A stretch of 64,000 nt of DNA, from contig JAGFNJ010000009.1 of assembly GCA_017592775.1 (NCBI GenBank), forward strand, positions 42,073 through 106,072, given 5' to 3'. The position numbers and the translations under genes were made by a program. Below the pieces are notes generated by a model. That model was given only the letters and a program-made list of their open reading frames with translations, did not search any database and had not been told where the DNA came from. Every line of letters begins with the position of its first letter. The stretch's first letter is position 1. Below are positions 1-7,527 of the stretch, piece by piece. The DNA comes from Candidatus Accumulibacter conexus. GTDB lineage: Bacteria > Pseudomonadota > Gammaproteobacteria > Burkholderiales > Rhodocyclaceae.

Positions 1-1
1 A

Positions 2-382
2 CACAGCATGGGCGGGCTGGTGGCGCGCCGCTACCTGCAGCGCTGCGGCAGCGTCCGGGTCGCGCGGCTGGTGACGCTCGGCACGCCGCACCAGGGCAGC
101 CAGCTCGCCCATCTCGGCGCCGGCGAGAACGCGCGCCAGATGCGGCCGCACAGCGACTGGCTGCGGGCTCTTGCCAACCCGGCGCCGCTGCTCGATACTG
201 TGGTCATCTACAGCCCGCATGACAATTTCGTGATGCCGCAAGCCAACCTCGAGCTGCCCGGAGCCACCGCGCGGGCGATTGACGGTCTCGGTCACCTCGC
301 CATGCTCTTCTCGCCCCGTGTCGCCGTCGCGCTGCTGGCAGCGCTCGCCGCGGCCGGCGGGGCAGCGGGCAGCGGGCGATGA
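2..382 (+). CDS. Alpha/beta hydrolase (lipase-like), 3' part only
   Basis: This is the C-terminal ~126 residues of a gene that starts before the window. The first codons read HSMGGLVARRYL, the nucleophile elbow (GxSxG) of alpha/beta hydrolases, with the Ser codon at 5-7. It is followed by LVTLGTPHQGS, a block typical of triacylglycerol lipases and PGAP1-like esterases. Candidate remaining triad residues are the Asp in YSPHDNF and the His in GLGHLAML. The stop overlaps the next gene's ATG by 4 bases (ATGA), so the two are probably cotranscribed. The fold is clear; substrate and localisation cannot be judged without the N-terminus. Confidence 0.8.
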   Translation, partial: HSMGGLVARRYLQRCGSVRVARLVTLGTPHQGSQLAHLGAGENARQMRPHSDWLRALANPAPLLDTVVIYSPHDNFVMPQANLELPGATARAIDGLGHLAMLFSPRVAVALLAALAAAGGAAGSGR

Positions 383-1173
383 AGGCGCGGTTGCTGATCG
401 CCGGCTGCTGTCTGCTGCTCGCAGCGCCGGCAGCGCTGGCTGCGGACGAGGTCTTCGTCACCCATGGCGCCGGCGGCCCGGTGTTCTCCGACAAGCCGCA
501 GCCCGGTTCAACGCCGGTGCAGTTGCCGCCGCCCAACGTCATGGACCCGGTACCGGTCGGCCGGCCGCCGACGCCGGCGAGCGGCTCGCCCGGCGACGCC
601 GCCGGCCGGAGCGAGGCGGCGGCGGCAAGCTACCGCCGCCTGGCGATCCTCTTCCCCGAGGATGGCGGCGCCGTCGTCGCCAACACCGCGCTGTTCGAGG
701 TCCGCCTGGCGGTCGATCCGCCGCTGCGGCTCGGCGAGGGACACGCCTTCGTCGTCGCCATCAATGGCCGGCCGGTCCAGCAGCGCTTCACCGCCAGCGA
801 GTTCATGATTCCGCCGGAATTCTGGGGCGACACGCTGCCGCCTCCGAACCAGTTCCACCAGCTCGATGCGGCGATCGTCGACAGCGCCGACAGGGTTCTG
901 CTGCGCGCCCGGCCGGTGACCTTCCAGATGCGCCATGCGTTCATCGAGCGGCGCCGGCAGTGGCAGCGGCCACCCGCCGCAGTGCCGCCGCGGCCACCGG
1001 CGGGGCTGCAACCGTCGCCCTCCGTGCCGTCGCCGGTGGTGCATCCCGGCCTGCCGCAGCCGATGCCGTCAGCGCCGCCACTCGCTGCCACGCCGGCGCC
1101 ACCACCGCCAGCGCCAGTGCTGCATCCTGGCCTGCCGCTACCGCTGCCGCAGGCCGGCTCGCAATCGCGATGA
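379..1173 (+). CDS. Secreted proline-rich protein with DUF4124-like N-terminus
   Basis: The 264-residue product starts with a clear Sec signal peptide (MKARLLIAGCCLLLAAPAAL, cleavage probably after ALA near residue 21), so it is exported. After cleavage, FVTHGAGGPVFSDKPQPGS resembles the DUF4124 domain of small beta/gammaproteobacterial envelope proteins. Residues ~75-195 look globular. The last ~70 residues are low-complexity Pro/Ala with two near-copies of a VxHPGLPxP motif, which suggests an extended cell-wall-spanning or binding tail. It is coupled to the genes on both sides by ATGA overlaps. No enzymatic motif is visible and the function is unknown. Confidence 0.7.
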   Translation: MKARLLIAGCCLLLAAPAALAADEVFVTHGAGGPVFSDKPQPGSTPVQLPPPNVMDPVPVGRPPTPASGSPGDAAGRSEAAAASYRRLAILFPEDGGAVVANTALFEVRLAVDPPLRLGEGHAFVVAINGRPVQQRFTASEFMIPPEFWGDTLPPPNQFHQLDAAIVDSADRVLLRARPVTFQMRHAFIERRRQWQRPPAAVPPRPPAGLQPSPSVPSPVVHPGLPQPMPSAPPLAATPAPPPPAPVLHPGLPLPLPQAGSQSR

Positions 1174-1436
1174 CAGGCGCTGACCACGCAGCACGCGACG
1201 ACTGCGCGCGCGCCGTCAGGGCGGCTCTCGCCGGCGACTGGCAGCAGGCGCACGCCATCGTCCAGGAACTCGACGACCCGCTGGCGAGCTGGATCCACGC
1301 CATCCTGCACAAGATCGAGGGCGACGCCTGGAACAGCCGCTACTGGTACCAGCGCAGCGCCGGCCGCCACTACGAGGACTACGCCGACAGCGGCAGCGAA
1401 CTGCGCGCCGCCCTTGCCGAAACCGAGAGGGAATAG
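1170..1436 (+). CDS. Small conserved hypothetical protein
   Basis: An 88-residue soluble protein whose ATG overlaps the stop of the preceding gene (ATGA), which fixes the start here although the frame is open far upstream. The sequence is mostly helical, acidic and aromatic-rich (NSRYWYQRSAGRHYEDY), with segments such as AGDWQQAHAIVQELDDP that look like a helical-repeat hairpin. There is no signal peptide. It appears to be the last gene of a three-gene unit with the hydrolase and the DUF4124-like protein. I do not recognise a named family. Confidence 0.65.
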   Translation: MTGADHAARDDCARAVRAALAGDWQQAHAIVQELDDPLASWIHAILHKIEGDAWNSRYWYQRSAGRHYEDYADSGSELRAALAETERE

Positions 1437-1443
1437 CCAGCCG

Positions 1444-2121
1444 ATGGGACCACAGACGCGCTTCATCACTTCCGAGATCTGCCAGGTCGGCGGCCCGGGG
1501 CAGACTGACCAGAGCGACGCGGCGATCTATCTCGTCCACTTCGCCGATGCCGCCGTCCTCATCGACGCCGGCAGCGGCCGCGCCAGCGACCGCGTGCTGC
1601 TGAACATCGAAGCCGCCGGCGTGCTGCCGCAACGGATCGAGCACCTGCTGCTGACGCACTGCCACTACGACCACAGCGGCGGCGCGGCAAGCTTCCGGCA
1701 GCGCTTCGGCTGGCGGGTGGCGATCCACGAACTCGAGGCCGCCTGGCTCGAGGCCGGCGACAGCCAAGTCAGCGCCGCCTGCTGGTATGGCGACCACCTG
1801 AGCCCGTGTCCGGTCGACCGGCGCCTCGCCGGCGGCGACCGCATCGTGCTCGCCGGCCGCGAACTGGAGGTGATCCACATCCCCGGCCACTCGCCCGGAT
1901 CGGTCGCCTACGTCGTCGACTCCGACAATCGCCGCGTCGTCTTCGCGCAGGACGTGCACGGTCCAATCCATGCCGCGCTGCGCTCGAACGTCCGCGACTA
2001 CCGGGCCTCGCTGCGCAAGCTGCTGGCGCTCGAGGCCGACATCCTCTGTGAAGGGCATTACGGCATCTTCGTCGGCAAGGCGGAAGTCGCCGCCTTCATC
2101 GAGCGCTTCATCGATGACTGA
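1444..2121 (+). CDS. MBL-fold metallo-hydrolase
   Basis: A 225-residue metallo-beta-lactamase-fold protein. The zinc-binding signature is LLTHCHYDHSGG near residue 75, with a further metal ligand His in HIPGHSPGS near residue 148 and Asp in FAQDVHG near residue 172. Size and motif order match glyoxalase II-like hydrolases. The ATG at 1444 lies 7 bases after the previous stop. A DxH (DVHG) and a late EGHYG complete the expected metal site. Thioester hydrolase or quorum-quenching lactonase are the usual roles of this fold; nothing here decides between them. Confidence 0.85.
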   Translation: MGPQTRFITSEICQVGGPGQTDQSDAAIYLVHFADAAVLIDAGSGRASDRVLLNIEAAGVLPQRIEHLLLTHCHYDHSGGAASFRQRFGWRVAIHELEAAWLEAGDSQVSAACWYGDHLSPCPVDRRLAGGDRIVLAGRELEVIHIPGHSPGSVAYVVDSDNRRVVFAQDVHGPIHAALRSNVRDYRASLRKLLALEADILCEGHYGIFVGKAEVAAFIERFIDD

Positions 2122-2127
2122 CCAGGC

Positions 2128-3144
2128 GTGACGCGCAACCGCCAGATCCTGCTCGTCTCCCGTCCGACTGGCGAAGTCAGCCACGACGACTTCCAGCTCG
2201 TCGCGGCCGCGATCCCCGAACTGGCCGATGGCCAGGTGCTCGTGCGCCACCACTACCTCAGCCTCGACCCCTACATGCGCGGCCGCATGAACGCGGGCGA
2301 AAGCTACGCCGAACCGCAGGCGCTCGGCGAAGTGATGATCGGCGGCACCGTCGGCGAGATCGTCGCCTCGCGCAGCGACCGTTACCGTGTCGGCGACCAG
2401 GTCGTCGGCATGGGCGGCTGGCAGGAATACGAGGTCGTCGATGACGAGCGCGCCGGCGCGCTGCGCCGGGTCGACGGCGCGGCAATCCCGCTCTCGGCTT
2501 ACCTCGGCGCCGTCGGCATGCCGGGCGTCACCGCCTGGTACGGACTGCTGCAACTGATCGTGCCGCAGAGCGGCGAGACGATCGTCGTCTCCGCCGCCAG
2601 CGGTGCCGTCGGCAGCGTCGTCGGCCAGCTCGCCCGGCTGCGCGGCTGCCGCGTCGTCGGCATCGCCGGCGGGCCGGAGAAATGCCGCGCCGTGGTCGAG
2701 GAGTTTGGCTTCGACGCCTGCATCGACCACCGGCAGCACGGCGACACCCGCACGCTCGCCGATGCCATCGCCGCCGCCTGCCCGGATGGCGTCGACGGCC
2801 ACTTCGAGAACGTCGGTGGCAGAATCCTCGACGCCGTCATGCGGCGCTGCAATCCGTTCGCCCGCATCGCCATCTGCGGCCTGATCGCCGGCTACGACGG
2901 TGCGGCGATCCCGCTCCGCGAAGCGCAACGGATCCTGCTGCGGCGGCTGAAGCTGCAGGGCTTCATCGTCAGCGAGCACATGGAATTCTGGCCGCCGGCG
3001 CTGCGCGAACTCGGCGGCCTCGTCGCCAGCGGCCGCCTGCGCTACCGCGAGAGCATCGCGCAGGGAATCGAGAACGCGCCGGCGGCATTCATCGGCCTGC
3101 TGCACGGGCAGAATTTCGGCAAGCAGCTCGTGCGGCTGATCTGA
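2128..3144 (+). CDS. NADP-dependent medium-chain oxidoreductase (CurA/PTGR-like)
   Basis: A 338-residue zinc-independent medium-chain dehydrogenase/reductase. The N-terminus has the family block LSLDPYMRGRM, and the Rossmann loop is SAASGAVGSVVGQLARLRGC near residues 155-175. These features belong to the leukotriene B4 dehydrogenase / curcumin reductase group, which reduces alpha,beta-unsaturated carbonyls with NADPH. The start is GTG at 2128, six bases after the previous stop; an ATG at 2115 is out of frame and closed by a stop. It is followed by aidB after 40 bases and is probably cotranscribed. The exact substrate is not visible. Confidence 0.85.
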   Translation: MTRNRQILLVSRPTGEVSHDDFQLVAAAIPELADGQVLVRHHYLSLDPYMRGRMNAGESYAEPQALGEVMIGGTVGEIVASRSDRYRVGDQVVGMGGWQEYEVVDDERAGALRRVDGAAIPLSAYLGAVGMPGVTAWYGLLQLIVPQSGETIVVSAASGAVGSVVGQLARLRGCRVVGIAGGPEKCRAVVEEFGFDACIDHRQHGDTRTLADAIAAACPDGVDGHFENVGGRILDAVMRRCNPFARIAICGLIAGYDGAAIPLREAQRILLRRLKLQGFIVSEHMEFWPPALRELGGLVASGRLRYRESIAQGIENAPAAFIGLLHGQNFGKQLVRLI

Positions 3145-3184
3145 ACCGGAGCAGCGGCTCGGCGCAACGCAACGGACGAGGACG

Positions 3185-4852
3185 ATGGCGATGAATCCCG
3201 GCACGCATGAGGTATTCAACCAGAGCACCCCCTTCAGCGACGTCAATCTCCTTGCCGGCAACCCGGCGCTCGCCGACGCGCTGCGCTTCAACCACCCGCA
3301 GCTCGACCTTGTCGCGCTGCATGCCGTCGGCGCCGAAACGGGGTCGGTGGCGATGCAGCGGCATGCGCGGCTGGCGAACGCCTTTCCGCCGCAGCTCAGG
3401 AGCCACGACCGCTTTGGCCAGCGCATCGACCAGGTCGAGTTCCACCCAAGCTATCACCACCTGTTGCGCGCGGCGCTGCAGCACCGGCTGCACGCGACGC
3501 CGTGGACTGCCGGCACCGGCGCGCACATCGAGCGCGCGGCCGCCTTCATGCTGTTCACCGAATGCGAGCCGTCGGTCCTCTGTCCGGTATCGATGACCTA
3601 CGCCGTGATGCCGGCGCTGCGCGCCAACGCGGCGATCCATTCCGCCTGGGCGCCCGGGCTCGCGAGCCCGCGCTACGACGGGCGCTTCCTGCCGCACGAC
3701 CGCAAGACCGGCCTGATGATGGGCATGGGAATGACCGAGAAGCAGGGCGGCTCCGACGTGCGCGCCAACACGACGCGCGCCGACTTCGACGGCGACGACG
3801 CCTGGGGCCGGCGCTACCGCATCAGCGGCCACAAGTGGTTCCTCTCGGCGCCGATGTGCGATGCCTTCCTGATCCTCGCGCAGGCCGCCGGCGGGCTGTC
3901 GTGCTTCTTCCTGCCGCGCCTGCTGCCCGACGGCACGGTCAACGCGATCGCCATCCAGCGCCTGAAGCACAAGCTCGGCAACCACGCCAACGCCAGCTCG
4001 GAAGTCGAGTTCGCTGCCGCCGCGGCTTGGCTGGTCGGCGACGAGGGCAGGGGTGTGGCGCAGATCCTCGCCATGGGCGCGATCACCCGCCTCGACTGCG
4101 CCCTCGGTAGCGCCGGCCTGATGCGGCACGCGCTGTCGCTGGCGCTGCACCACGTCGGCCAGCGCCAGGCCTTCGGCCGCCGGCTGTGCGAACAGCCGCT
4201 GATGCGCAACGTCCTCGCCGACCTGGCGCTCGAGAGCGAAGCGGCGACGGCGCTGGCGCTGCGCCTCGCGCGCGCCGTCGACCGCAGCGAGAACGGCGAC
4301 GATGCCGATGGCCACGAAGCGGCGATCCGCCGCCTGCTGACGCCGCTCGCCAAGTTCTGGATCTGCAAGCGCGGCAGCCATTTCGCGCAGGAAGCGATGG
4401 AATGTCTCGGCGGCAACGGCTACGTCGAGGAGCAGGGCGAGGGCGTCATGGCGCGCATCTACCGCGAGATGCCGCTCAACTCGATCTGGGAAGGAGCCGG
4501 CAACATCATGGCGCTCGATCTGCTGCGCGCGCTGCGCCATGCCGATGCCGCCGGCGCGCTCGCGCACGAGTTGGCCCCGCTGTGCGCCTCCGGCAGCCAC
4601 CTCGCCGCCCGCGTGCACGCCGCCCTGCACGACGTCGACGGCGGCTGCGACGAAGCGCAGGCACGCACGCTGGCGCGCCGGCTGGCGCTGCTGCTGCAGG
4701 CAGCGCTGCTGCGCCAGCACGCGACCGACGCCGTCTTCGATGCCTTCACCCGCTCGCGCATCGACGCAGCGAACGACGTCTTCGGCCTGCTGCCGGCGGG
4801 CGTCGACCTCGCCGCGATCATCGCCCGCGCGGCGCCGCAGACGGTGGATTGA
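3185..4852 (+). CDS. aidB: AidB-type acyl-CoA dehydrogenase
   Basis: A 555-residue flavoprotein that follows E. coli AidB along its whole length: THEVFNQSTPFSDVNL at the N-terminus, GMGMTEKQGGSDVRANTTRA for the flavin/substrate region, SGHKWFLSAPMCDA, KHKLGNHANASSEVEF, and EAMECLGGNGYVEE near the end. AidB is a FAD-binding acyl-CoA dehydrogenase relative that binds DNA and is induced by alkylation stress in E. coli. The ATG at 3185 and another at 3191 are both possible; the second leaves the canonical NPGTHEVFNQ start. No Ada box was identified upstream. It closes the core-like run before the accessory zone. Confidence 0.92.
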   Translation: MAMNPGTHEVFNQSTPFSDVNLLAGNPALADALRFNHPQLDLVALHAVGAETGSVAMQRHARLANAFPPQLRSHDRFGQRIDQVEFHPSYHHLLRAALQHRLHATPWTAGTGAHIERAAAFMLFTECEPSVLCPVSMTYAVMPALRANAAIHSAWAPGLASPRYDGRFLPHDRKTGLMMGMGMTEKQGGSDVRANTTRADFDGDDAWGRRYRISGHKWFLSAPMCDAFLILAQAAGGLSCFFLPRLLPDGTVNAIAIQRLKHKLGNHANASSEVEFAAAAAWLVGDEGRGVAQILAMGAITRLDCALGSAGLMRHALSLALHHVGQRQAFGRRLCEQPLMRNVLADLALESEAATALALRLARAVDRSENGDDADGHEAAIRRLLTPLAKFWICKRGSHFAQEAMECLGGNGYVEEQGEGVMARIYREMPLNSIWEGAGNIMALDLLRALRHADAAGALAHELAPLCASGSHLAARVHAALHDVDGGCDEAQARTLARRLALLLQAALLRQHATDAVFDAFTRSRIDAANDVFGLLPAGVDLAAIIARAAPQTVD

Positions 4853-4996
4853 GCCGGAGCGGTCTTCGTCACCTCCGGTCGCAAGCGGCGTCTTCGTCGT
4901 TGTTCCACACTGCAGCGAAGCTTTCCTGACAGGCGGTCACGGCGTTTGACCTGGCGTGCGCGTTTCCGTACGCCTTGCGGAAATGAGGAGCCACAA

Positions 4997-5239
4997 ATGA
5001 CCATCCTGACCGCCAGCGAGGCGCGTGCAAATCTGTACCGCCTGATCGATCAAACCGCGGAGTCACATGAGCCGATCTTCATTTGCGGCAGGAGGACAAG
5101 CGCCGTGCTGGTTTCTGCAGAGGACTGGCAGGCGATTCAGGAAACACTGTTCCTGCTTGCCGTACCCGGACTCCGCGACTCGATCAAGGAAGGGATGGCG
5201 GAGCCACTCGCTGAAAGCGCCAGGGTGCTTGACTGGTGA
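4997..5239 (+). CDS. Phd/YefM-family antitoxin, orphan
   Basis: An 80-residue antitoxin: MTILTASEARANLYRLIDQT is the DNA-binding N-terminal block of the Phd/YefM family, and the tail RDSIKEGMAEPLAESARVLDW is the toxin-neutralising part seen in YefM partners of YoeB/Txe toxins. GAGGAG at 4985-4990 is a good ribosome site 6 bases before this ATG, so the longer frame from 4946 is not used. The partner toxin should begin at the overlapping GTG at 5236, where MSWQT is seen, but homology ends within a few codons. The toxin is therefore lost and the antitoxin stands alone. Confidence 0.85.
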   Translation: MTILTASEARANLYRLIDQTAESHEPIFICGRRTSAVLVSAEDWQAIQETLFLLAVPGLRDSIKEGMAEPLAESARVLDW

Positions 5240-5570
5240 GCTGGCAGACCGTTCGCCTGCACGATCGGCGAGGCCCCCACGGCAACCAGCGCGACGGCGA
5301 CCGGTTGCGGCCGAGCGACAGCGCATCGTCGCGGTCCACCGGCGCCAGCACATGGAACGCGACATGGTCCCCGGCGGCGTCGATCGCCGGCGCCAGGCGC
5401 TGCTGCAGCAGGCGCCGCTCGCGCCAGTCGCGCCAGCCTTCGCAGACGCTCTCCTGCGCGCGGCAGGCAAAGGCTTCCAGCTCGCGCACGAAGCGCCGTC
5501 CGAGAACCCCCGCCAGCCGCCGCCGGCGGCGGTCGTCGGCGACGTCGTAGACGATCACCCAGAGACGCAT
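5184..5570 (-). CDS. Chimeric Cas2 copy, probably decayed but open
   Basis: A 128-codon open frame made of the two intact Cas2 genes found at 7.2-7.8 kb. Residues 1-26 (MRLWVIVYDVADDRRRRRLA then GVLGRR) match the first Cas2. From FVRELEAFACRAQESV onward it follows the second Cas2 to VDRDDALSLGR. The join falls just after the arginine run shared by both genes, so a recombination there is likely. Past residue ~90 the frame reads antisense through the orphan toxin start and the 3' end of the antitoxin gene, giving an unrelated tail. The catalytic-type Asp9 is kept. It may be expressed, but with a replaced C-terminus it is more likely a relic. Confidence 0.5.
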   Translation of the reverse strand: MRLWVIVYDVADDRRRRRLAGVLGRRFVRELEAFACRAQESVCEGWRDWRERRLLQQRLAPAIDAAGDHVAFHVLAPVDRDDALSLGRNRSPSRWLPWGPRRSCRRTVCQLTSQAPWRFQRVAPPSLP

Positions 5571-5572
5571 CG

Positions 5573-5645
5573 TCAGCGCACCATGAACGGGCGATAGGCC
5601 GGCGCGTCGCCGCGCAGGGCCTGGATGCCGTTCGTCACCTGCGCG
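5573..5645 (-). pseudogene. Fragment of RT-Cas1 C-terminus
   Basis: Directly upstream, on the minus strand, of the chimeric cas2. It reads ALRGDAPAYRPFMVR-stop and matches the last residues of the RT-Cas1 protein (VLRGEAPAYRPFMVR). Spacing to the following cas2 start is the same as in the intact locus at 7.8 kb. Homology ends near 5645, so only the tail of cas1 remains. The 290 bases beyond it (5646-5934) hold no gene that I recognise. Confidence 0.75.
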
Positions 5646-5934
5646 TGTCGACGAGCAGAGACCCGATAGGCGGTTGATCCACATCACGGCTGAGCTTGCT
5701 GGACTGACGGACAACGTGGTTGAGATACGGACGGTGCATTGGGGCGATGCGGCCACCACCGTGATGCAGAGGCCTCCGGGGCGGTGCGCGCCAGGCCTTG
5801 GCGCAATGGCAGGTTCTCCCTGATGCCGGGCGTATGGCGTATCCTGCTGCTCTACCGGGAGAGTCTTCCTTTTCTCTCCATGCCGAACGCGTCGTGACGC
5901 AAAGCTTTGCGTCCATTCGGTTTGCGACATCCAG

Positions 5935-6180
5935 TTGGGCGCTGCTGGTGTTGAACCGCTACAACACGCTGTAGAAGAACTTGATCATGACAACCTTGCG
6001 ATCCTCGATCTCGAAAACATCCTTCTCACCAGCGAAATCGTCGAGCGCCAGCGCGACCGCAAGACCCACGAGCGCAAGTTCGTCGTCCGCGGCACCACAG
6101 TCGGCGGACTCCAAGCCGAGGCAGTCGTCAAGTTCGGCCCGCTCGGCAGTCTCTTCGTCATCACGGTCTACCTTGTCTGA
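5935..6180 (+). CDS. DUF4258-like small protein, 5' end uncertain
   Basis: An 81-residue frame whose body (HAVEELDHDNLAILDLENIL, then EIVERQRDRKTHERKFVVRG, ending GSLFVITVYLV) fits DUF4258 proteins, which often sit in toxin-antitoxin or mobile settings. The only in-frame start near the right place is TTG at 5935. The family normally has ~15-20 more N-terminal residues with a strand and helix, so the gene is probably 5'-truncated by the rearrangement seen around it. It is followed immediately by a second copy of the antitoxin tail. Possible RelE-like fold; activity unknown. Confidence 0.55.
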   Translation: MGAAGVEPLQHAVEELDHDNLAILDLENILLTSEIVERQRDRKTHERKFVVRGTTVGGLQAEAVVKFGPLGSLFVITVYLV

Positions 6181-6186
6181 ACTCCT

Positions 6187-6350
6187 GCTTCCCGTACCCC
6201 GACTCCACGACTCGATCAAGGAAGGGATGGCGGAGCCACGCGCCGAAGGCGCCAGGGTGCTTGACTGGTGAGCGGGCAGATCGTCCGCCTGGACGATCGG
6301 CGAGGCCCCCACGGCAACCAGCGCGACGGCGACCGGTTGCGGCCATGGCG
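6187..6350 (+). repeat. Second copy of antitoxin tail and toxin stub
   Basis: This stretch repeats 5158-5310 with few differences: HDSIKEGMAEPRAEGARVLD followed by TGG and the overlapping GTG of the lost toxin (MSGQIV against MSWQTV), then an identical run through GGCGAGGCCCCCACGGCAAC and on to GACCGGTTGCGGCC. The antitoxin N-terminus is missing here. It is direct evidence for a local duplication followed by loss. Confidence 0.8.
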
Positions 6351-6371
6351 CGGCAAAGCGCGCCGCAGCGC

Positions 6372-6400
6372 CCCTCACAGCAGCGCATGCCCGAACTCCT
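6372..6400 (-). pseudogene. Fragment of second Cas2, 3' end
   Basis: On the minus strand this reads EEFGHALL-stop and matches the last residues of the second Cas2 (LEDFGHALL) at 7237-7265. Reading on the minus strand, it is preceded by an inverted copy of part of the region left of the CRISPR array (see 6410-6550). Confidence 0.55.
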
Positions 6401-6409
6401 CAGGACGTC

Positions 6410-6550
6410 CGAGCCTTGCCCGTCGCTTGACCCGCGACGCAGGACGCTTACAATCCCCATAAGTACCGCCGCCGAGGCGCTTCAGTCCAACGAGGTTTAT
6501 CTGCCGCGGATGCACCAGCGGCAAGGCCGGACGCTTTCGGCGCGGCAGAT
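6410..6550 (-). repeat. Inverted copy of the CRISPR upstream region
   Basis: The reverse complement of this stretch aligns with 10249-10400. Shared blocks include CGCGCCGAAAGC, CGCGGCAGAT and GTTGGACTGAAGCGCCTC, plus a GGTACT/GGGGAT run; I judge similarity at roughly three bases in four by eye. Inside it, ATCTGCCGCG at 6499-6508 and CGCGGCAGAT at 6541-6550 form a perfect 10-base inverted repeat around 32 bases. No gene is visible between 6351 and 6624. Confidence 0.6.
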
Positions 6551-6624
6551 GAATGCTATTCCTGCGACGTTTCACCAGCCGTGGCGCGCTCTAAGTTTCA
6601 ATAGTTTCCTCTCGGAGATCAATC

Positions 6625-6834
6625 GTGAATTTCAGTATCGAATGCGAGCAAGAGGTTGATGGCCGCTGGATTGCCGAGGTTCCACAGCTTCCCGGCGTCC
6701 TGTGCTACGGCAAGACTGCCAACGACGCCAGGTCGAAAGCGGAAGTGCTTGCCCTTCGCGCCATGGCCGAGCGCCTTGAACAGAGTGAGTCGCCTCCGGT
6801 CGAAATCAGCATTTCCATTCCCCTGGCCGTATGA
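6625..6834 (+). CDS. hicB: HicB-family antitoxin
   Basis: A 69-residue HicB antitoxin: FSIECEQEVDGRWIAEVPQL then PGVLCYGKTANDARSKAEVL is the partial RNase H-like fold typical of the family. It lacks a C-terminal DNA-binding domain, as in short HicB forms. The ATG at 6625 is followed 206 bases later by hicA, whose ATG overlaps the hicB stop (ATGA at 6831-6834). CTCGGAGATC just upstream supplies a ribosome site. Antitoxin first, toxin second is common for this family. Confidence 0.88.
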   Translation: MNFSIECEQEVDGRWIAEVPQLPGVLCYGKTANDARSKAEVLALRAMAERLEQSESPPVEISISIPLAV

Positions 6835-7049
6835 GTCAATGGCCGTCCATCAAAGCCAAACGATTGCTTGCGGCGCTGTTTGGTATCGGGTGGAAACTCA
6901 AACGGCAGTCTGGCTCTCACCGTACTTTGTCCCGCGAAGGGTGGCCCGATGTCCTCTTCGCTTTTCACGACGGCGAGGAAATCGGCCCGCGAATGCTTGC
7001 TCGTCCCGAAATATGGAGACTGCTTGGCGTTTCCCCGCCGCTTCAGTAG
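6831..7049 (+). CDS. hicA: HicA-family mRNA interferase toxin
   Basis: A 72-residue HicA toxin: WPSIKAKRLLAALFGIGWKL then KRQSGSHRTLSREG contains the conserved GSHR with the catalytic His. The body continues with the family block AFHDGEEIGPRMLAR. The C-terminus (PEIWRLLGVSPPLQ) differs from the usual AKxTGLTPEDL but has the right length, so the gene looks intact. It acts as a double-stranded-RNA-binding-fold mRNA interferase held by HicB. With HicB it forms the only complete toxin-antitoxin pair in the window, beside the CRISPR adaptation genes. Confidence 0.88.
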   Translation: MSQWPSIKAKRLLAALFGIGWKLKRQSGSHRTLSREGWPDVLFAFHDGEEIGPRMLARPEIWRLLGVSPPLQ

Positions 7050-7236
7050 ACGTTTCCCGGCCCTGCCAGGTGCTCCAGGCCGGCAGTCGAACGTAGCTGC
7101 GCGAACAGCCCGCGTCGTCCGCTCACCTCCACGCGGGAAGGGGAACGGCTGTTGCAGCAGCGCCGTATCGCGCTCGCCCCGACCCGCGTGCGGACCCGCA
7201 GCGCCGCGAGCGCAGCGTGCCGGACGCCGGCGATCG

Positions 7237-7527
7237 TCAGAGCAGCGCATGCCCGAAGTCCTCGAGCGGCAGGCCGCGGCCGAGCGACAGCGCATCGTCG
7301 CGGTCCACCGGCGCCAGCACGTAGAACGCGACGCGGTCCTCGGCGGCGTCGATCGCCGCCGCCAGGCGCTGCCGCAGAAGGCGCCGCTCGCGCCCGTCGA
7401 GCCAGCCTTCGAAGACGCTCTCCTGCGCGCGGCAGGCAAAGGCCTCCAGCTCGCGGACGAAGCGCCGCCGCCGCCGCGAATCGGCGATGTCGAAGCAGAC
7501 GACGGTGAACGCGCTCGCGCCGCGCAT
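7237..7527 (-). CDS. cas2: CRISPR-associated Cas2, second copy (Cas2-B)
   Basis: A 96-residue Cas2. FTVVCFDIADSRRRRRFVRE gives the first beta strand with the conserved Asp (D13) and basic loop; AFYVLAPVDRDDALSLGRG is the later strand region. Cas2 dimers form the centre of the Cas1-Cas2 integrase. It is the last gene of the adaptation operon, and its ATG overlaps the stop of the first cas2 by one base (TGATG). The two Cas2 proteins differ over most of their length beyond the core QESVFE block, so they are not a recent tandem duplication. They could form a heterodimer. Confidence 0.85.
   Translation of the reverse strand: MRGASAFTVVCFDIADSRRRRRFVRELEAFACRAQESVFEGWLDGRERRLLRQRLAAAIDAAEDRVAFYVLAPVDRDDALSLGRGLPLEDFGHALL

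Noticed and set aside
1216-3426. A 736-codon minus-strand frame
   Set aside because: Runs antisense through the MBL-fold and oxidoreductase genes, both with intact family motifs.
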